From NCBI GenBank assembly GCA_023404715.1, contig JAEYAR010000070.1:1-41527 (forward strand): DNA of 41,527 nucleotides, written 5' to 3'. Shown piece by piece: positions 23,581 through 32,982 of this stretch. A model generated the notes under the pieces. It was not told the origin of the DNA. It was given only the letters and a program-made list of their open reading frames with translations, and did no database searches. Both the position numbers and the translations under genes were made by a program. Every line of letters begins with the position of its first letter. The first letter of the stretch is position 1. This DNA is from Bacillota bacterium (GTDB lineage Bacteria; Bacillota; Clostridia; Christensenellales; Aristaeellaceae).

Positions 23581-24029
23581 CAAAAGCACCTCCTGCTGTC
23601 TATAAGCAGCGTCACCGGCCCGTCGTTGCAAAGATGCACCTGCATATGCGTCTGAAACACGCCCGTCTCCACGTGCAGGCCTTGCGCGCGCAATGCACCG
23701 CAGTATGCTTCGTAAAGCGGCACCGCCGTCTCGGGCCGCGCCGCTTTGATAAAGCTGGGCCGTCTGCCGCGCCGTACGTCGCCGAGCAGCGTAAACTGTG
23801 ACACGGCGAGCACGCAGCCCCCTACGTCCAACACCGAGCGGTTCATCTTGCCCGCATCGTCCTCAAAAATGCGCAGATTCGCCGTCTTTTCCGCGCAATA
23901 GGCGGCGTCCTCTTTAGCGTCCCCCTCCTCGACGCCGACGAGCACCATCAGCCCCGGTCCGGCGTTGCCCACGGTCTCTCCCTCGACATCGACATGCGCG
24001 TGCGAGACGCGCTGAACCACAAGCCTCAT
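23580..24029 (-). CDS. dtd: D-aminoacyl-tRNA deacylase
   Basis: A 149-residue enzyme that frees tRNA from wrongly attached D-amino acids and glycine. The family start MRLVVQRVSHAHV and both signatures are present: SQFTLLGD (77-84) and NDGPVT (135-140), the latter with the cross-subunit Gly-Pro motif that gives chiral selection. ATG at 24029 is chosen to match the family N-terminus; the open frame extends 13 codons further upstream. It sits 39 bases after rel, the standard rel-dtd order. Its stop overlaps the next start by one base. Confidence 0.95.
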   Translation of the reverse strand: MRLVVQRVSHAHVDVEGETVGNAGPGLMVLVGVEEGDAKEDAAYCAEKTANLRIFEDDAGKMNRSVLDVGGCVLAVSQFTLLGDVRRGRRPSFIKAARPETAVPLYEAYCGALRAQGLHVETGVFQTHMQVHLCNDGPVTLLIDSRRCF

Positions 24030-24068
24030 CCGTACGTCGATCCTTTCTTGTAGCAAAGGTATACGCAA

Positions 24069-26273
24069 TCACGTTGATACGCGGAAGATCTCGATGATGT
24101 CCGAGCGCTTGCTGAGCTGTTTGATGATCTTATCCAGCTCCTGGCGGTTTTTAACCTCCAGCGTCACGTTGATCGCGCAGGTCTGGTTCTTATTGGTCTT
24201 CGCAGAGATGGCGCTGATCGTCACTTTGAGGCTGCCGATGAACAGCACGAGGTCCGCGAGCAGGCCGTCGCGGTCGTAGGCCAGGATCTGTATGCTGCCG
24301 CTGAAATTCGTCTTGGCCTCGCTGTCCCAAGAGACCTCCACCAGCCTGGCCGAGTCGATCTCGGAGAGCACGTTGATACAATCGGCCTTGTGCACCGTCA
24401 CCCCGCGTCCGCGCGTGATGTAGCCCACGATCTCGTCGCCCGGCAGCGGGCTGCAGCAGCGCGCGAAGCGCACGAGCATGCCCGGTTCCCCGCGCACAAA
24501 GATGCCGTGGTCGCTGCTGCCCAGGTGCTGCTGCGCGGCCTGCTGCTTTGCGCGCTGTTCTTCGGGCGTCACCTGGGGAACGGGCGGCGGCGCGGGCTTC
24601 TCCCTACGCCGCTGCTCCTCGATCAAACGCGTGACCACATGGCTCGCCGCCAGCCCGCCGTAGCCCACCGCGGCGTAGATGTCGTCCACGTCGAAAAAGG
24701 CATACTTTTTGAGCAGAGGCTCCAAATAATCGCTCTTGAGCAGCGCGGGCAACGTCGTCGCCTGCCGCTTGGCCTCGTATTCCAGCATATCGCGGCCCTT
24801 GGCGACGTTTTCCTCCTTGAGCTCGCGCTTGAAGAACTGGCGGATTTTCGCCTTGGCCTGAGAGGTCTTGGCGATCTTGAGCCAGTCCATGCTCGGCCCC
24901 TTGGCGTTCGCCTGCGTGATGATCTCCACAAAGTCGCCGGTGGAGAGCGGCGTATCCAGCGTCACGATGCGCCCGTTGACCTTTGCGCCGATGCACTTGT
25001 TGCCAACCGCGCTGTGGATGCGGTAGGCAAAGTCGATCGGCGTAGCGCCCTTGGGCATGTCCATGATATCGCCCTTAGGCGTGAAGACGAAGACCTCGTC
25101 GCTGAACAGGTCCACCTTCAGCGAGTTGATGAACTCCTTCGAGTCCTTGGTCTCGTTTTGCCAGTCCAGAATCTGGCGCAGCCAGTACAGCTTCTTGTCC
25201 AGCTCGTCGCCCGCCTGTTTGCCCTCTTTGTAGCGCCAGTGCGCCGCGATGCCGAATTCCGCCACGCGGTGCATTTCCCATGTCCTAATTTGCACCTCAA
25301 AGGGCATGCCGTTTTGACCGACCACCGTCGTGTGCAGCGATTGGTACATATTCGGCTTGGGCGTCGAGATGTAATCCTTGAAGCGGTTGGGCACCTGCTT
25401 CCACAGCGTGTGCACGATGCCGAGCACCGCGTAACAGTCCGGAATGGTGTCGACCAGCACGCGGATGGCGATCAGATCGAAGATCTGCTCAAACGGTTTA
25501 TTTTGCAGCACCATCTTTTTGTAGATGCTGTAAAAGTGCTTGGGCCTGCCGTCAATGTCATAACGGATGCCGAGCTCCTCGATCTTCTGCCCGAGCTGCT
25601 TGATGACCAGGCGGATCGACTCCTCCCGCTCCGCCCGGCGCATGCCCACCTTCTGGATGAGGTTCTGATACCCTTGCGGGTCGAGATAGCGCAGGCAAAG
25701 GTCCTCCAGTTCCTGCTTGATCTTGTATACGCCCAGGCGGTGCGCGAGCGGCGCATAGATGTCCAGCGTCTCCTGGGCGATCAAACGCTGCTTTTCGGGC
25801 GATTGAAACTTAAGCGTGCGCATGTTGTGCAAGCGGTCGGCCAATTTGATCAGCACGACGCGGATATCCCTGGACATGGCCAGGATCATCTTGCGCAGCG
25901 ATTCCGCCTGCTGCTCCTCGCGCGAGTTAAACTCCAGCTTACCCAGCTTCGTCACGCCGTCGACCAGCACGGCGACTTCCTGGCCGAACTCCTTTTCGAC
26001 GGTTTCCAGCGATACGCAATCGCAATCCTCGACCGTATCGTGCAAAAGCCCGGCGGCGATGGTCGGCGCGTCGAGCATGAGCGACGCCAAAATGCCCGCG
26101 ACGGTGAGCGGGTGCACGAAATAGGGCTCGCCGGACTTGCGCCGCTGCGACGCATGGGCGTTTTCAGCGAAGTGATACGCCTTTTCGATCAACGCTTCGC
26201 CGTCCGCCTGCGGATGATACTTGCGCACCCTGCCGAGCAGTTCGTCTAAGTTGTTGCATACGTCGTTGGTCAC
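24069..26273 (-). CDS. rel: Bifunctional (p)ppGpp synthetase/hydrolase Rel
   Basis: A 734-residue stringent-response enzyme that makes (p)ppGpp from GTP or GDP and ATP on starved ribosomes and also degrades it. The N-terminal HD hydrolase domain is intact, with H54 and the HDTVED motif (78-83), so hydrolysis should work. The synthetase domain lies at about 235-345, followed by TGS (about 390-450, with FTPKGDIMDMPKGATPIDFAY), a zinc-finger/helical region with RCCSPLPGD, and a C-terminal ACT domain (about 655-730). The start is GTG at 26273 after GGAGG. It follows recJ by 19 bases. The apt gene often found between recJ and rel is absent. Confidence 0.97.
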   Translation of the reverse strand: MTNDVCNNLDELLGRVRKYHPQADGEALIEKAYHFAENAHASQRRKSGEPYFVHPLTVAGILASLMLDAPTIAAGLLHDTVEDCDCVSLETVEKEFGQEVAVLVDGVTKLGKLEFNSREEQQAESLRKMILAMSRDIRVVLIKLADRLHNMRTLKFQSPEKQRLIAQETLDIYAPLAHRLGVYKIKQELEDLCLRYLDPQGYQNLIQKVGMRRAEREESIRLVIKQLGQKIEELGIRYDIDGRPKHFYSIYKKMVLQNKPFEQIFDLIAIRVLVDTIPDCYAVLGIVHTLWKQVPNRFKDYISTPKPNMYQSLHTTVVGQNGMPFEVQIRTWEMHRVAEFGIAAHWRYKEGKQAGDELDKKLYWLRQILDWQNETKDSKEFINSLKVDLFSDEVFVFTPKGDIMDMPKGATPIDFAYRIHSAVGNKCIGAKVNGRIVTLDTPLSTGDFVEIITQANAKGPSMDWLKIAKTSQAKAKIRQFFKRELKEENVAKGRDMLEYEAKRQATTLPALLKSDYLEPLLKKYAFFDVDDIYAAVGYGGLAASHVVTRLIEEQRRREKPAPPPVPQVTPEEQRAKQQAAQQHLGSSDHGIFVRGEPGMLVRFARCCSPLPGDEIVGYITRGRGVTVHKADCINVLSEIDSARLVEVSWDSEAKTNFSGSIQILAYDRDGLLADLVLFIGSLKVTISAISAKTNKNQTCAINVTLEVKNRQELDKIIKQLSKRSDIIEIFRVST

Positions 26274-26292
26274 GGGGCATCCTCCTTTCGTC

Positions 26293-28680
26293 CTACGCCA
26301 TGAGCGCGCGCAGGCGCATGAGCAGCCGGCTGTCGGTCAGCGCGCATTTTTTCATCGGCAAAAGCCGAACCGTCCAGGGATCTTCTTTCAATTGAAGCAG
26401 GTCAAGCTCCGATAGGATATACAGGCCGGCCAACGCCTTGCTGCCGCCCAGGCCCGCCGCCTGCGCGACGGCCTGCAGCGGGCTGTCCGCGGGCACGGTC
26501 CGCAGCCTTTTATACAGCGCGCGTAGCTCCTCGTCCGTAGGGGCGACGCGCGAAAGCTCCTGGCGGATATAAGCGGAGGGGTCTTCGACGACAGCGATCT
26601 GCGCCCCCGGAAAGGCGGCCCTCCACGCGCCGAGCGAGGCCTCCTCGACTGCGCTATCCAGCAAAACGACGCGATGCATGTCCGCCTGAGGCTGGCGAAG
26701 GTCCGGCTGCGCCAGCAGCGTGTTAAAACGGCGCGCATCCGACGCCCGCCCGATCGCGTAGTCGAGCTGTGCGCCGATCACCGCCAGGCGCACGGTCCAC
26801 TTGCGCAAGGCGCCCAGCGTCTGACATACGAGAAGCGTCCCCTGCAGGCTGCCGCTTAGGGCCTGGGCGATGTAGTCATCCGCCTGCGTCATGGAAAGAT
26901 AGAGGCATTCCTCGGGGCTTTCGTGCTGCTTGTGGATATTATAGATGATTTGTGCCAAAATTGCACGTACAAATCCTTCCTCCCGCAGCTTGCAAGCCGC
27001 TACAAAGGCTTTGGGCGCAGCAAAGGGCTCCATTTGGCGTACCTCGCATTGCACGCTCCGCGCGCCTTGCCATTCGTTGATCGCGGGCGAAAACAACACG
27101 TCCACCCGCTCGGGCAGCATGGCCGCGCGATCGCCCATGCGAAAGGCGATGCCGTCCCGCTGCTCCCCCTCCGCGCAAAAGCGCAGCTTCAGGTGGGCAT
27201 AATCCTTACCCACACGCCGCGCATCCATGGGTTCGACGCCCCGCAGGCAAAAGACGGGCGCGGGGTTGCCAAACCCCGTCGGCTGCAGGAGGTCAAAGGA
27301 ATGCACGAGCTCTTCCGTCAGCTCCGGCAAGCTGATTTCCAGGTCATAAGCCTCCGTAGGATAAAACGTATCCCACTGTGCCTGCAGGGCGATCTGTTCG
27401 CTCAGGCGCCTGCGCAGCTCCGGCATGTGCCGCGCCTCCATCGTCAGGCCCGCCGCCTGCGCGTGCCCCCCGAAGCGGATGAACAAATCGCGGCAGCCGC
27501 ATAGCGCCTCGTGTATGTTGACGCCGGGTATCGACCGCGCCGAGCCCACGCAGAGTTCCCCCTCGCGAGAAAGCAGGACGGCGGGCCAGCGGTATCGCTC
27601 TACGAGACGCGAGGCCGCCAGGCCGATGACGCCGGGATTCCATCTGTCGCCGCACACGACGATCGCCCGCTCGTGCAGGAAGTCGACCTCCTCTCGTACC
27701 TTGCCCTCCGCCTCCTGCAGGATGGCCAGCTCCATCTCCTTGCGCGCCGCGTTGTCCGCCTCCAGCTGCGCGGCGATGTCCCGCGCCTTCTCTTGGCTCC
27801 TCGTCACCATCAGTTCGACGCCGTGCGCGGCGAGCCCCAGGCGCCCGCCCGCGTTGATGCGCGGCGCGAGCTGAAACGCCACGTGGCCGCTCGTGATTTC
27901 GCGCTCTGACAGGCCTGCGGCCTCGATCAGCGCGCGCAAGCCGGGGCGCTTCGTCTCCTGCATCGCCCGCAGGCCGAACGTGACGATCACGCGGTTTTCA
28001 TCCATCAGCGGCACCAGATCGGCGATCGTCGCCAGCGCCGCGAGCTCCCATAGCGGCTCGAGCGCCTCCACGCCGCCCAGCGCCTGCACGAGTTTAAACG
28101 CCACGCCCGCGCCGCATAGACGGCGGAAGGGATAATCCCCGAGCAGGGGATTGAGCACTGCCTCGCACGCGATGGGCTGCTCTGCGAGCTGGTGGTGGTC
28201 GGTCACGATCACCTGCATGCCCAGCTCCCGCGCCCGGGCGACCTCGTCTTGCGACGTGATACCGCAATCCACCGTGATGAGCAGCCGCGCGCGTTTTGCG
28301 AGCGCCTCGACCGCCGGGATGTTCAGCCCATACCCCTCTCCATGCCGATCCGGGATATAGTAGGAGACGTCGGCCCCCTGTTTTTTCAGGTGCGTGAGCA
28401 AGATGGAGGTCGCCATCACGCCGTCTACGTCGTAATCGCCGTAGATGACGATCGGCAGGCGGTTTTTAACGGCCTCGCGGATGCAAAGAACCGCCTTGTC
28501 CATATCCTGCATGCGCATCGGGTCGTGCAGATGCGCCTTCTGCGGATGCAGGTAAGCATCCGCCTCCTGCGGCGTCTCGATCCCCCGCGCGCTCAGAAGC
28601 TCCGCCAGTCTGGGCGCAATGCCCGCGTCCAACAGCGCCTGCGGGGCCTTTCCCTGTATTTTCTGGACAAAACGAAGCAA
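26293..28680 (-). CDS. recJ: Single-stranded-DNA-specific exonuclease RecJ
   Basis: A 795-residue DHH/DHHA1 nuclease that degrades single-stranded DNA 5' to 3' in repair. The metal-binding motifs are visible: DYDVDG (82-87), TVDCGI, and VTDHHQ with the DHH triplet. The conserved GGHAQAAGLTME of DHHA1 lies near residue 410, then the OB-fold, then an extra C-terminal region of about 200 residues as in many Firmicutes. TTG at 28680 is preferred because AAGGAG is 9 bases upstream; ATG at 28737 lies in the same frame but has no ribosome-binding site and sits against the upstream terminator. It opens the recJ-rel-dtd unit; I saw no convincing promoter. Confidence 0.93.
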   Translation of the reverse strand: MLRFVQKIQGKAPQALLDAGIAPRLAELLSARGIETPQEADAYLHPQKAHLHDPMRMQDMDKAVLCIREAVKNRLPIVIYGDYDVDGVMATSILLTHLKKQGADVSYYIPDRHGEGYGLNIPAVEALAKRARLLITVDCGITSQDEVARARELGMQVIVTDHHQLAEQPIACEAVLNPLLGDYPFRRLCGAGVAFKLVQALGGVEALEPLWELAALATIADLVPLMDENRVIVTFGLRAMQETKRPGLRALIEAAGLSEREITSGHVAFQLAPRINAGGRLGLAAHGVELMVTRSQEKARDIAAQLEADNAARKEMELAILQEAEGKVREEVDFLHERAIVVCGDRWNPGVIGLAASRLVERYRWPAVLLSREGELCVGSARSIPGVNIHEALCGCRDLFIRFGGHAQAAGLTMEARHMPELRRRLSEQIALQAQWDTFYPTEAYDLEISLPELTEELVHSFDLLQPTGFGNPAPVFCLRGVEPMDARRVGKDYAHLKLRFCAEGEQRDGIAFRMGDRAAMLPERVDVLFSPAINEWQGARSVQCEVRQMEPFAAPKAFVAACKLREEGFVRAILAQIIYNIHKQHESPEECLYLSMTQADDYIAQALSGSLQGTLLVCQTLGALRKWTVRLAVIGAQLDYAIGRASDARRFNTLLAQPDLRQPQADMHRVVLLDSAVEEASLGAWRAAFPGAQIAVVEDPSAYIRQELSRVAPTDEELRALYKRLRTVPADSPLQAVAQAAGLGGSKALAGLYILSELDLLQLKEDPWTVRLLPMKKCALTDSRLLMRLRALMA

Positions 28681-28751
28681 ATCTCTCTTCTCCTTCTCTA
28701 AAGCGCGCGTAGACACCCGTACGGACCCCTTCGACATCTACGCGAATAGGA

Positions 28752-28782
28752 AGAAAGAGCCCACCCGCGGCAGGCTCTTTCT
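28752..28782 (-). terminator. Intrinsic terminator of secDF
   Basis: AGAAAGAGCC and GGCTCTTTCT form a 10-base-pair stem with an 11-base loop shortly after the secDF stop, followed on the minus strand by a pyrimidine-rich tail (TCCTATTC). The T-run is weak, so read-through into recJ is possible. Confidence 0.7.
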
Positions 28783-28793
28783 CAATACCGAGG

Positions 28794-30983
28794 TTACGCC
28801 TTTTTCGCTTCCTTCTTCTTCGCGGCCGCGCGACGGTCCATCAGAAACGCCCATACGTAGCCGTTGATGGCGTTGGCGGAGTACACGCCGGAGATGATGC
28901 CAACGATCAGCGGCAGGGTGAACTCGCGGATGGACGCGACGCCCAGCACGAAGAGTGTCACCGTCGTCAGCAGCGTCGTCAGCGTCGTGCTCACGGTACG
29001 GGTGAAGCACTCCTGAACCGACTTGGTGACGATCTCGGTGCGCGGCTTGCCGCGCATCACGCCGCTGTGCAGGTTCTCGCGAATGCGGTCGAAGATGACG
29101 ATCGTATTGTTGATCGAGTAACCGACGATGGTTAGCATCGCCGCGATGAACGTGGTGTTGATCTGCAAAAAGCTGCGCAGGAAGACCATGATGGCCACCA
29201 TGATCAGCACGTCGTGCACCAGGCCGATGACCGCCGCCAGGCCCGAATAGAAGTCAAAGCGGATAGCGATGTAGACGAGCATCAGCGCCGCAGCGACCAA
29301 TACGCTCTTGAGCGCGTTCATGATCAGGTCGCGGCCGGCGACCGCGCCGACGCGATCCACGGTCACGAATTGCATATCCGGGTACGCCGCCGTCAGCTCG
29401 TCTTCCAGCGCCGCGCGCATCTCATCGGGATTCTCTACGTCGCGGATGCGAATCTGCGCTTTATGCCCGTCGTCGCCGGTAACCTGAATCTGCGACTCGC
29501 TGACGCCCTGGTTGGCCAGCGCGGCCTGGATGTCCGCTACGGTAAAGGCCTGGCCCATGTCGTATTCCATGATGATGCCGCCGGTAAAGTCGATGCCCAG
29601 GTTCATGCCAAAGCCAAAGACCGACAGCACCAGCGCGACCGCGATGATCACGGCGGATACGCGCACGCAGATCTTGGAACGGTCCTTCATCATGCCGCCC
29701 TCGCTCGCCTTGGCCGGCCTTGCGTAAAGCGCCTTGTTCTCAAAGCCCAGATGGACGAAGATGTTCAGCAGCCCATGGGTCACGACGACGGCCGTGAACA
29801 TGGAGGTGATGACGCTGATGGCCAGCGTGATGGCAAAGCCCTTGATGGAGCCCGTGCCGAACCACAGCAGCACGAGCGCCGCGATAATCGTGGTGACGTT
29901 GGAGTCCAGAATGGCGGAAAGCGCGTTGCTAAAGCCCTTCTTGACGGCGGAGGCCAGAGGACGCCCGACGTTCAGCTCCTCGCGGATGCGCTCAAAGATG
30001 ATGACGTTCGCGTCGACCGCCATGCCGATGCCCAGGATGATGCCTGCCACGCCGGGCAGCGTCAGCTGCGCGCCGGTCACCGCCAGCAGGAAGATGACGA
30101 GCAGGATGTAAATCGTCAGAGCGATGTCCGCGATCACGCCGCACAGGCGATAGCGCAGGATCATAAACAGCATGACGAGGATGACGCCGATGAGCCCGGC
30201 CAGAATCGCCTTGTCCAGCGCCTCGACGCCCAGCGTCGCGGAGATGGCCGAAACCTCGAGCTGCTGGATATCCAGCGGCAGCGCGCCGGATTGAATGAGC
30301 ATCGCCAGGTTGCTGGCCTCTTCGACGCTCATACCCGGGGATTGGATGATGCCCTGGCCGCCCGCGATGACAGAGTTGACCGTCGGCGCGGAGATAACCT
30401 CGCCGTCCAGCTCGATGGAAATCGTGCGGTTCAGGTTGGCGGCCGTCGCCTCGGCAAACTGCTTCGTGCCGACGTCGGACAGCTTAAAGGCGACGCACGG
30501 CGTGCCGGTGTCGTCCTGGCTGAGGTAAGCCTCCCTGACCTCCTGGCCCTCCATGACGACGTTGCCTGCGCTGTCCTTGAACACGAGGTGCGCGGGCGTT
30601 CCGATGATCGTCAATATTTCACCCGGATCCTTGACGTCCGGGATCTCGATGCGGATGCGGTCGCTGCCCTGGCGGGTAACCGTCGCCTCCGTAAAGCCCT
30701 GGCGCGTAAGGCGGCCGCCTAGGATGTTGACCGTCGCGTCCATTTTGGTGTCAAAGTCGTCGACGCCCTCGCTCGACGCCTGATAAACGGTGTAAACGCC
30801 GCCGCGCAGATCCAGGCCCAAGCTGATCGCTTCGCCCCAAGGCTTCATATAATGCACCATGGTCCCCCGGCCGAAACCGTTCAGCGCGAGGAAAGCCGCG
30901 ACGGCGGTGAGCACCAGGATGACGATGAGCTGCGTAATGCTGACGGCCTTTTTGTTCTTGGCCTTCATCTTGTTTTTCGCCAT
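28794..30983 (-). CDS. secDF: Protein translocase subunit SecDF (fused SecD and SecF)
   Basis: A 729-residue membrane protein that uses the proton gradient to pull proteins out of the Sec channel. The SecD half has the N-terminal membrane segment (about 16-34), then GLDLRGGVYTVY and the P1 domain, and five further membrane segments. A second SecF-type half begins near residue 430, with its own GIDFTGGIIMEYD motif. The fusion in one chain, as in Bacillus, is complete with about 12 membrane segments. Start ATG follows AAGGAAG. It lies downstream of a small membrane protein, in a cluster that also holds yajC and the SCIFF genes. Confidence 0.96.
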   Translation of the reverse strand: MAKNKMKAKNKKAVSITQLIVILVLTAVAAFLALNGFGRGTMVHYMKPWGEAISLGLDLRGGVYTVYQASSEGVDDFDTKMDATVNILGGRLTRQGFTEATVTRQGSDRIRIEIPDVKDPGEILTIIGTPAHLVFKDSAGNVVMEGQEVREAYLSQDDTGTPCVAFKLSDVGTKQFAEATAANLNRTISIELDGEVISAPTVNSVIAGGQGIIQSPGMSVEEASNLAMLIQSGALPLDIQQLEVSAISATLGVEALDKAILAGLIGVILVMLFMILRYRLCGVIADIALTIYILLVIFLLAVTGAQLTLPGVAGIILGIGMAVDANVIIFERIREELNVGRPLASAVKKGFSNALSAILDSNVTTIIAALVLLWFGTGSIKGFAITLAISVITSMFTAVVVTHGLLNIFVHLGFENKALYARPAKASEGGMMKDRSKICVRVSAVIIAVALVLSVFGFGMNLGIDFTGGIIMEYDMGQAFTVADIQAALANQGVSESQIQVTGDDGHKAQIRIRDVENPDEMRAALEDELTAAYPDMQFVTVDRVGAVAGRDLIMNALKSVLVAAALMLVYIAIRFDFYSGLAAVIGLVHDVLIMVAIMVFLRSFLQINTTFIAAMLTIVGYSINNTIVIFDRIRENLHSGVMRGKPRTEIVTKSVQECFTRTVSTTLTTLLTTVTLFVLGVASIREFTLPLIVGIISGVYSANAINGYVWAFLMDRRAAAKKKEAKKA

Positions 30984-31034
30984 GTTTTTTCTTCCTTCCC
31001 GTATTGCGTTTCATATTCCGGTGAGCGATCCGTG

Positions 31035-31421
31035 CTATGCGCTTCCGTCGCTGAATGAAAACGCCTGATGCATAGATAGCATGTAACTTCGCCGCTGCAG
31101 CACATTGCCGTTGCGATCCCGCCCGCCCCTCGCGCGCCGCGCCCAAAGGGCCGCGCCAAGGCTCGCGAGCGCCAGCGCCGGACACATCTCCTGGCGCGAA
31201 GTCCCTTGCATCGCCGGCGTGCTGTGCGCGTCCATGGGCACGGCGGAGGGAGACGACGTCAGCACCGCCGGCGGCAACGCGCCGTGCAGGCAAATCTCCT
31301 GCACGCCTGGCGTCTCATCCGGGTGAAAGAAGATCCTGTCCATCCCCTGCAGAAAAGCGCAAAGGATCGCAAGTGAAAAAAGAACCGCCACAAAAGCGCG
31401 CAGCGGCCACCTATGGGCCAC
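31035..31421 (-). CDS. Small membrane protein of unknown function
   Basis: A 128-residue protein that I do not recognise. It has a clear hydrophobic segment near the N-terminus (about 8-25, FVAVLFSLAILCAFLQGM), a polar stretch of about 50 residues rich in S, P and H, a second hydrophobic segment (about 79-93), and a basic RRARGGRDRNGN stretch before a polar tail. Two membrane helices with an external loop is the simplest topology. GTG at 31421 is chosen because AGGAGG lies 8 bases upstream; ATG at 31427 is only 2 bases from it. It sits between scfB and secDF, under its own promoter, and is probably co-transcribed with secDF. A link to SCIFF or export is inference only. Confidence 0.7.
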   Translation of the reverse strand: MAHRWPLRAFVAVLFSLAILCAFLQGMDRIFFHPDETPGVQEICLHGALPPAVLTSSPSAVPMDAHSTPAMQGTSRQEMCPALALASLGAALWARRARGGRDRNGNVLQRRSYMLSMHQAFSFSDGSA

Positions 31422-31477
31422 AGACATCACCTCCTATGACGATTCGCTCAGCGCATATGCGCAAACAGATGTAAGAT

Positions 31478-31506
31478 ATTATAGGGCTTTTTGTCTCCAG
31501 CGTCAA
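31478..31506 (-). promoter_or_regulatory. Sigma-A promoter of the small membrane protein-secDF unit
   Basis: TTGACG (31506-31501) and a perfect TATAAT (31483-31478) are 17 bases apart. The -35 overlaps the scfB stop codon. A perfect 12-base palindrome, GCGCATATGCGC (31451-31462), lies in the leader. Confidence 0.85.
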
Positions 31507-32867
31507 GCGTCCTCTTCGTGTTCTTTGGCATAAATGGCCATCGCGCACTCCAAACGCTTGCGCTCCATCTTGCATTCCAGATCGTAAGGCTCCCTGATAT
31601 TGCCGCTAAAGGCCTGCGCGTTGGCCGCGCAACCGCCGCTGCAGTAGAAGCGCGCCCAGCATTCCCGGCACTTTTCCTTGTTCAACACGTGGTTTTGCGC
31701 GAACTGTTCTTGAATTGCCTGATCAAAGCCGCCGTCCAGCACGCTGCCCATGCGATATCCCTCGCGCCCGACGAACTGGTGGCAGGGGTAGATGTCGCCG
31801 TCCGTCGTAATGGCCACGTACTCGTTGCCGGCTCCGCAGCCCGTCAGACGCTTGCGCAGGCAGGGCCCGCCCTTCAAATCGATCATGAAGTGGAAGAAGT
31901 TGAACCACCGGGCGGGCTCTTCCCGGCGCTTCAGGTAGATCCGGGCCAACCGCTCATACTCGTCCACGATTGCGGGCAGCATGTCCTCGCTGAGCGCGTA
32001 GTCGCAGGCGGCGTCGGCCACGACGGGCTCGATGGAGATCTGCTCAAAGCCCAGGTCCGCCAGGTGCAGCACGTCGTTACCAAAGTCCAGATTGTGCGCG
32101 CTGTAGGTGCCGCGCACGTAGTAGTCCTTCTGCCCGCGCCGCTCGGCCAGGCGGCGCGCCTTGGGCATCATGATCTCGTAAGACCCCTTGCCGTTCGGCG
32201 TCGGGCGCATACGGTCATGTACCTCGGGCCTGCCGTCGATGGATAGCACGACGTTGTGCATCTCACGGTTGAAAAAATCGATCATCTCATCCGTCAGGGC
32301 GACGGCGTTCGTCGTAATCGTGAATTTGAACTGCTTATCGTGCGCTTTTTCGAGCGACCGGCCGTATGCGACCAGCTGTTTGACGACGTCGAAATTCATG
32401 AGCGGCTCGCCGCCGAAGAAGTCCACCTCCAGCGCATGACGCCTGCCGCTCTTTTCGACCAGCCAATCGAGCGCGCGCTTGCCCGTCTCATAGGACATCA
32501 GGCAGCTGCCGTTGATATGGTACTCGCCGGCTGAAGCGAAACAGTACTTGCAGCGCAGGTTGCAGTCCTGCGTGACCAGCAGGCACATGGCCTTGACCAC
32601 GCCGGGGTCTCGGTTCACGTCAAGGTCTTCGTATTGGTCGTCGGTATCCAGCTGCCCCAGCTCAATCAGCTGGGCGACCTCCTCCAACGTCTCCCGGAGC
32701 GCGCACGCGTCGTACCGGACTTCGAGCTGCGCGCGGATTTCATCAAACGACATCCCCTGCTCGCGCAGGGCCAGCACGTCGAATGCCAGCTCGTCCAGCG
32801 CGTGCACAGCGCCGCTGCCCACGTCCAGCGCGATGCGCTGGCCGCAGGATGTAAACGTATGAATCAA
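31503..32867 (-). CDS. scfB: Radical SAM maturase of SCIFF (thioether-forming)
   Basis: A 454-residue radical SAM enzyme that forms sulfur-to-carbon thioether links in the SCIFF peptide encoded just upstream. The N-terminal part (about 1-90) looks like the precursor-binding (RRE-like) domain of such maturases. The SAM cluster motif CNLRCKYC has C102, C106 and C109. A C-terminal SPASM domain (about 330-440) is rich in cysteines, including CGAGNEY, YPCHQF and CRECWARFYCSGGC, which hold two auxiliary clusters. TTG at 32867 is the likely start, with AGGAGG 7 bases upstream; ATG codons at 32927 and 32924 lie in frame but have no ribosome-binding site. The gene is separated from scfA by a terminator-like hairpin. 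Confidence 0.94.
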   Translation of the reverse strand: MIHTFTSCGQRIALDVGSGAVHALDELAFDVLALREQGMSFDEIRAQLEVRYDACALRETLEEVAQLIELGQLDTDDQYEDLDVNRDPGVVKAMCLLVTQDCNLRCKYCFASAGEYHINGSCLMSYETGKRALDWLVEKSGRRHALEVDFFGGEPLMNFDVVKQLVAYGRSLEKAHDKQFKFTITTNAVALTDEMIDFFNREMHNVVLSIDGRPEVHDRMRPTPNGKGSYEIMMPKARRLAERRGQKDYYVRGTYSAHNLDFGNDVLHLADLGFEQISIEPVVADAACDYALSEDMLPAIVDEYERLARIYLKRREEPARWFNFFHFMIDLKGGPCLRKRLTGCGAGNEYVAITTDGDIYPCHQFVGREGYRMGSVLDGGFDQAIQEQFAQNHVLNKEKCRECWARFYCSGGCAANAQAFSGNIREPYDLECKMERKRLECAMAIYAKEHEEDA

Positions 32868-32934
32868 ATCGATTCCTCCTTGAAAAACTCGGTTTATCTT
32901 ATATAAACGGAAAACCCGCTTCATCACAAAAGAA

Positions 32935-32957
32935 GGGGCATCCGAGCCGGATGCCCC
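32935..32957 (-). terminator. Hairpin between scfA and scfB, likely partial terminator
   Basis: On the minus strand GGGGCATCC and GGATGCCCC form a 9-base-pair stem with a 5-base loop, then TTCTTTTG. It lies after the scfA stop and before scfB, which has no clear promoter of its own. A second weak hairpin, GTTTAT/ATAAAC (32892-32908), sits just before the scfB ribosome-binding site. Confidence 0.75.
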
Positions 32958-32982
32958 AGACCTTTAAACCTCGAGATAATCC

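Noticed and set aside
24390..26249. Long plus-strand open frame (619 codons) opposite rel
   Set aside because: rel is unmistakable on the other strand. High GC at third positions leaves the antisense frame open; the product is His/Arg-rich and resembles nothing.
29214..30722. Plus-strand open frame (502 codons) opposite secDF
   Set aside because: It is an antisense shadow of secDF with repetitive Asp/Arg/His composition and no ribosome-binding site.
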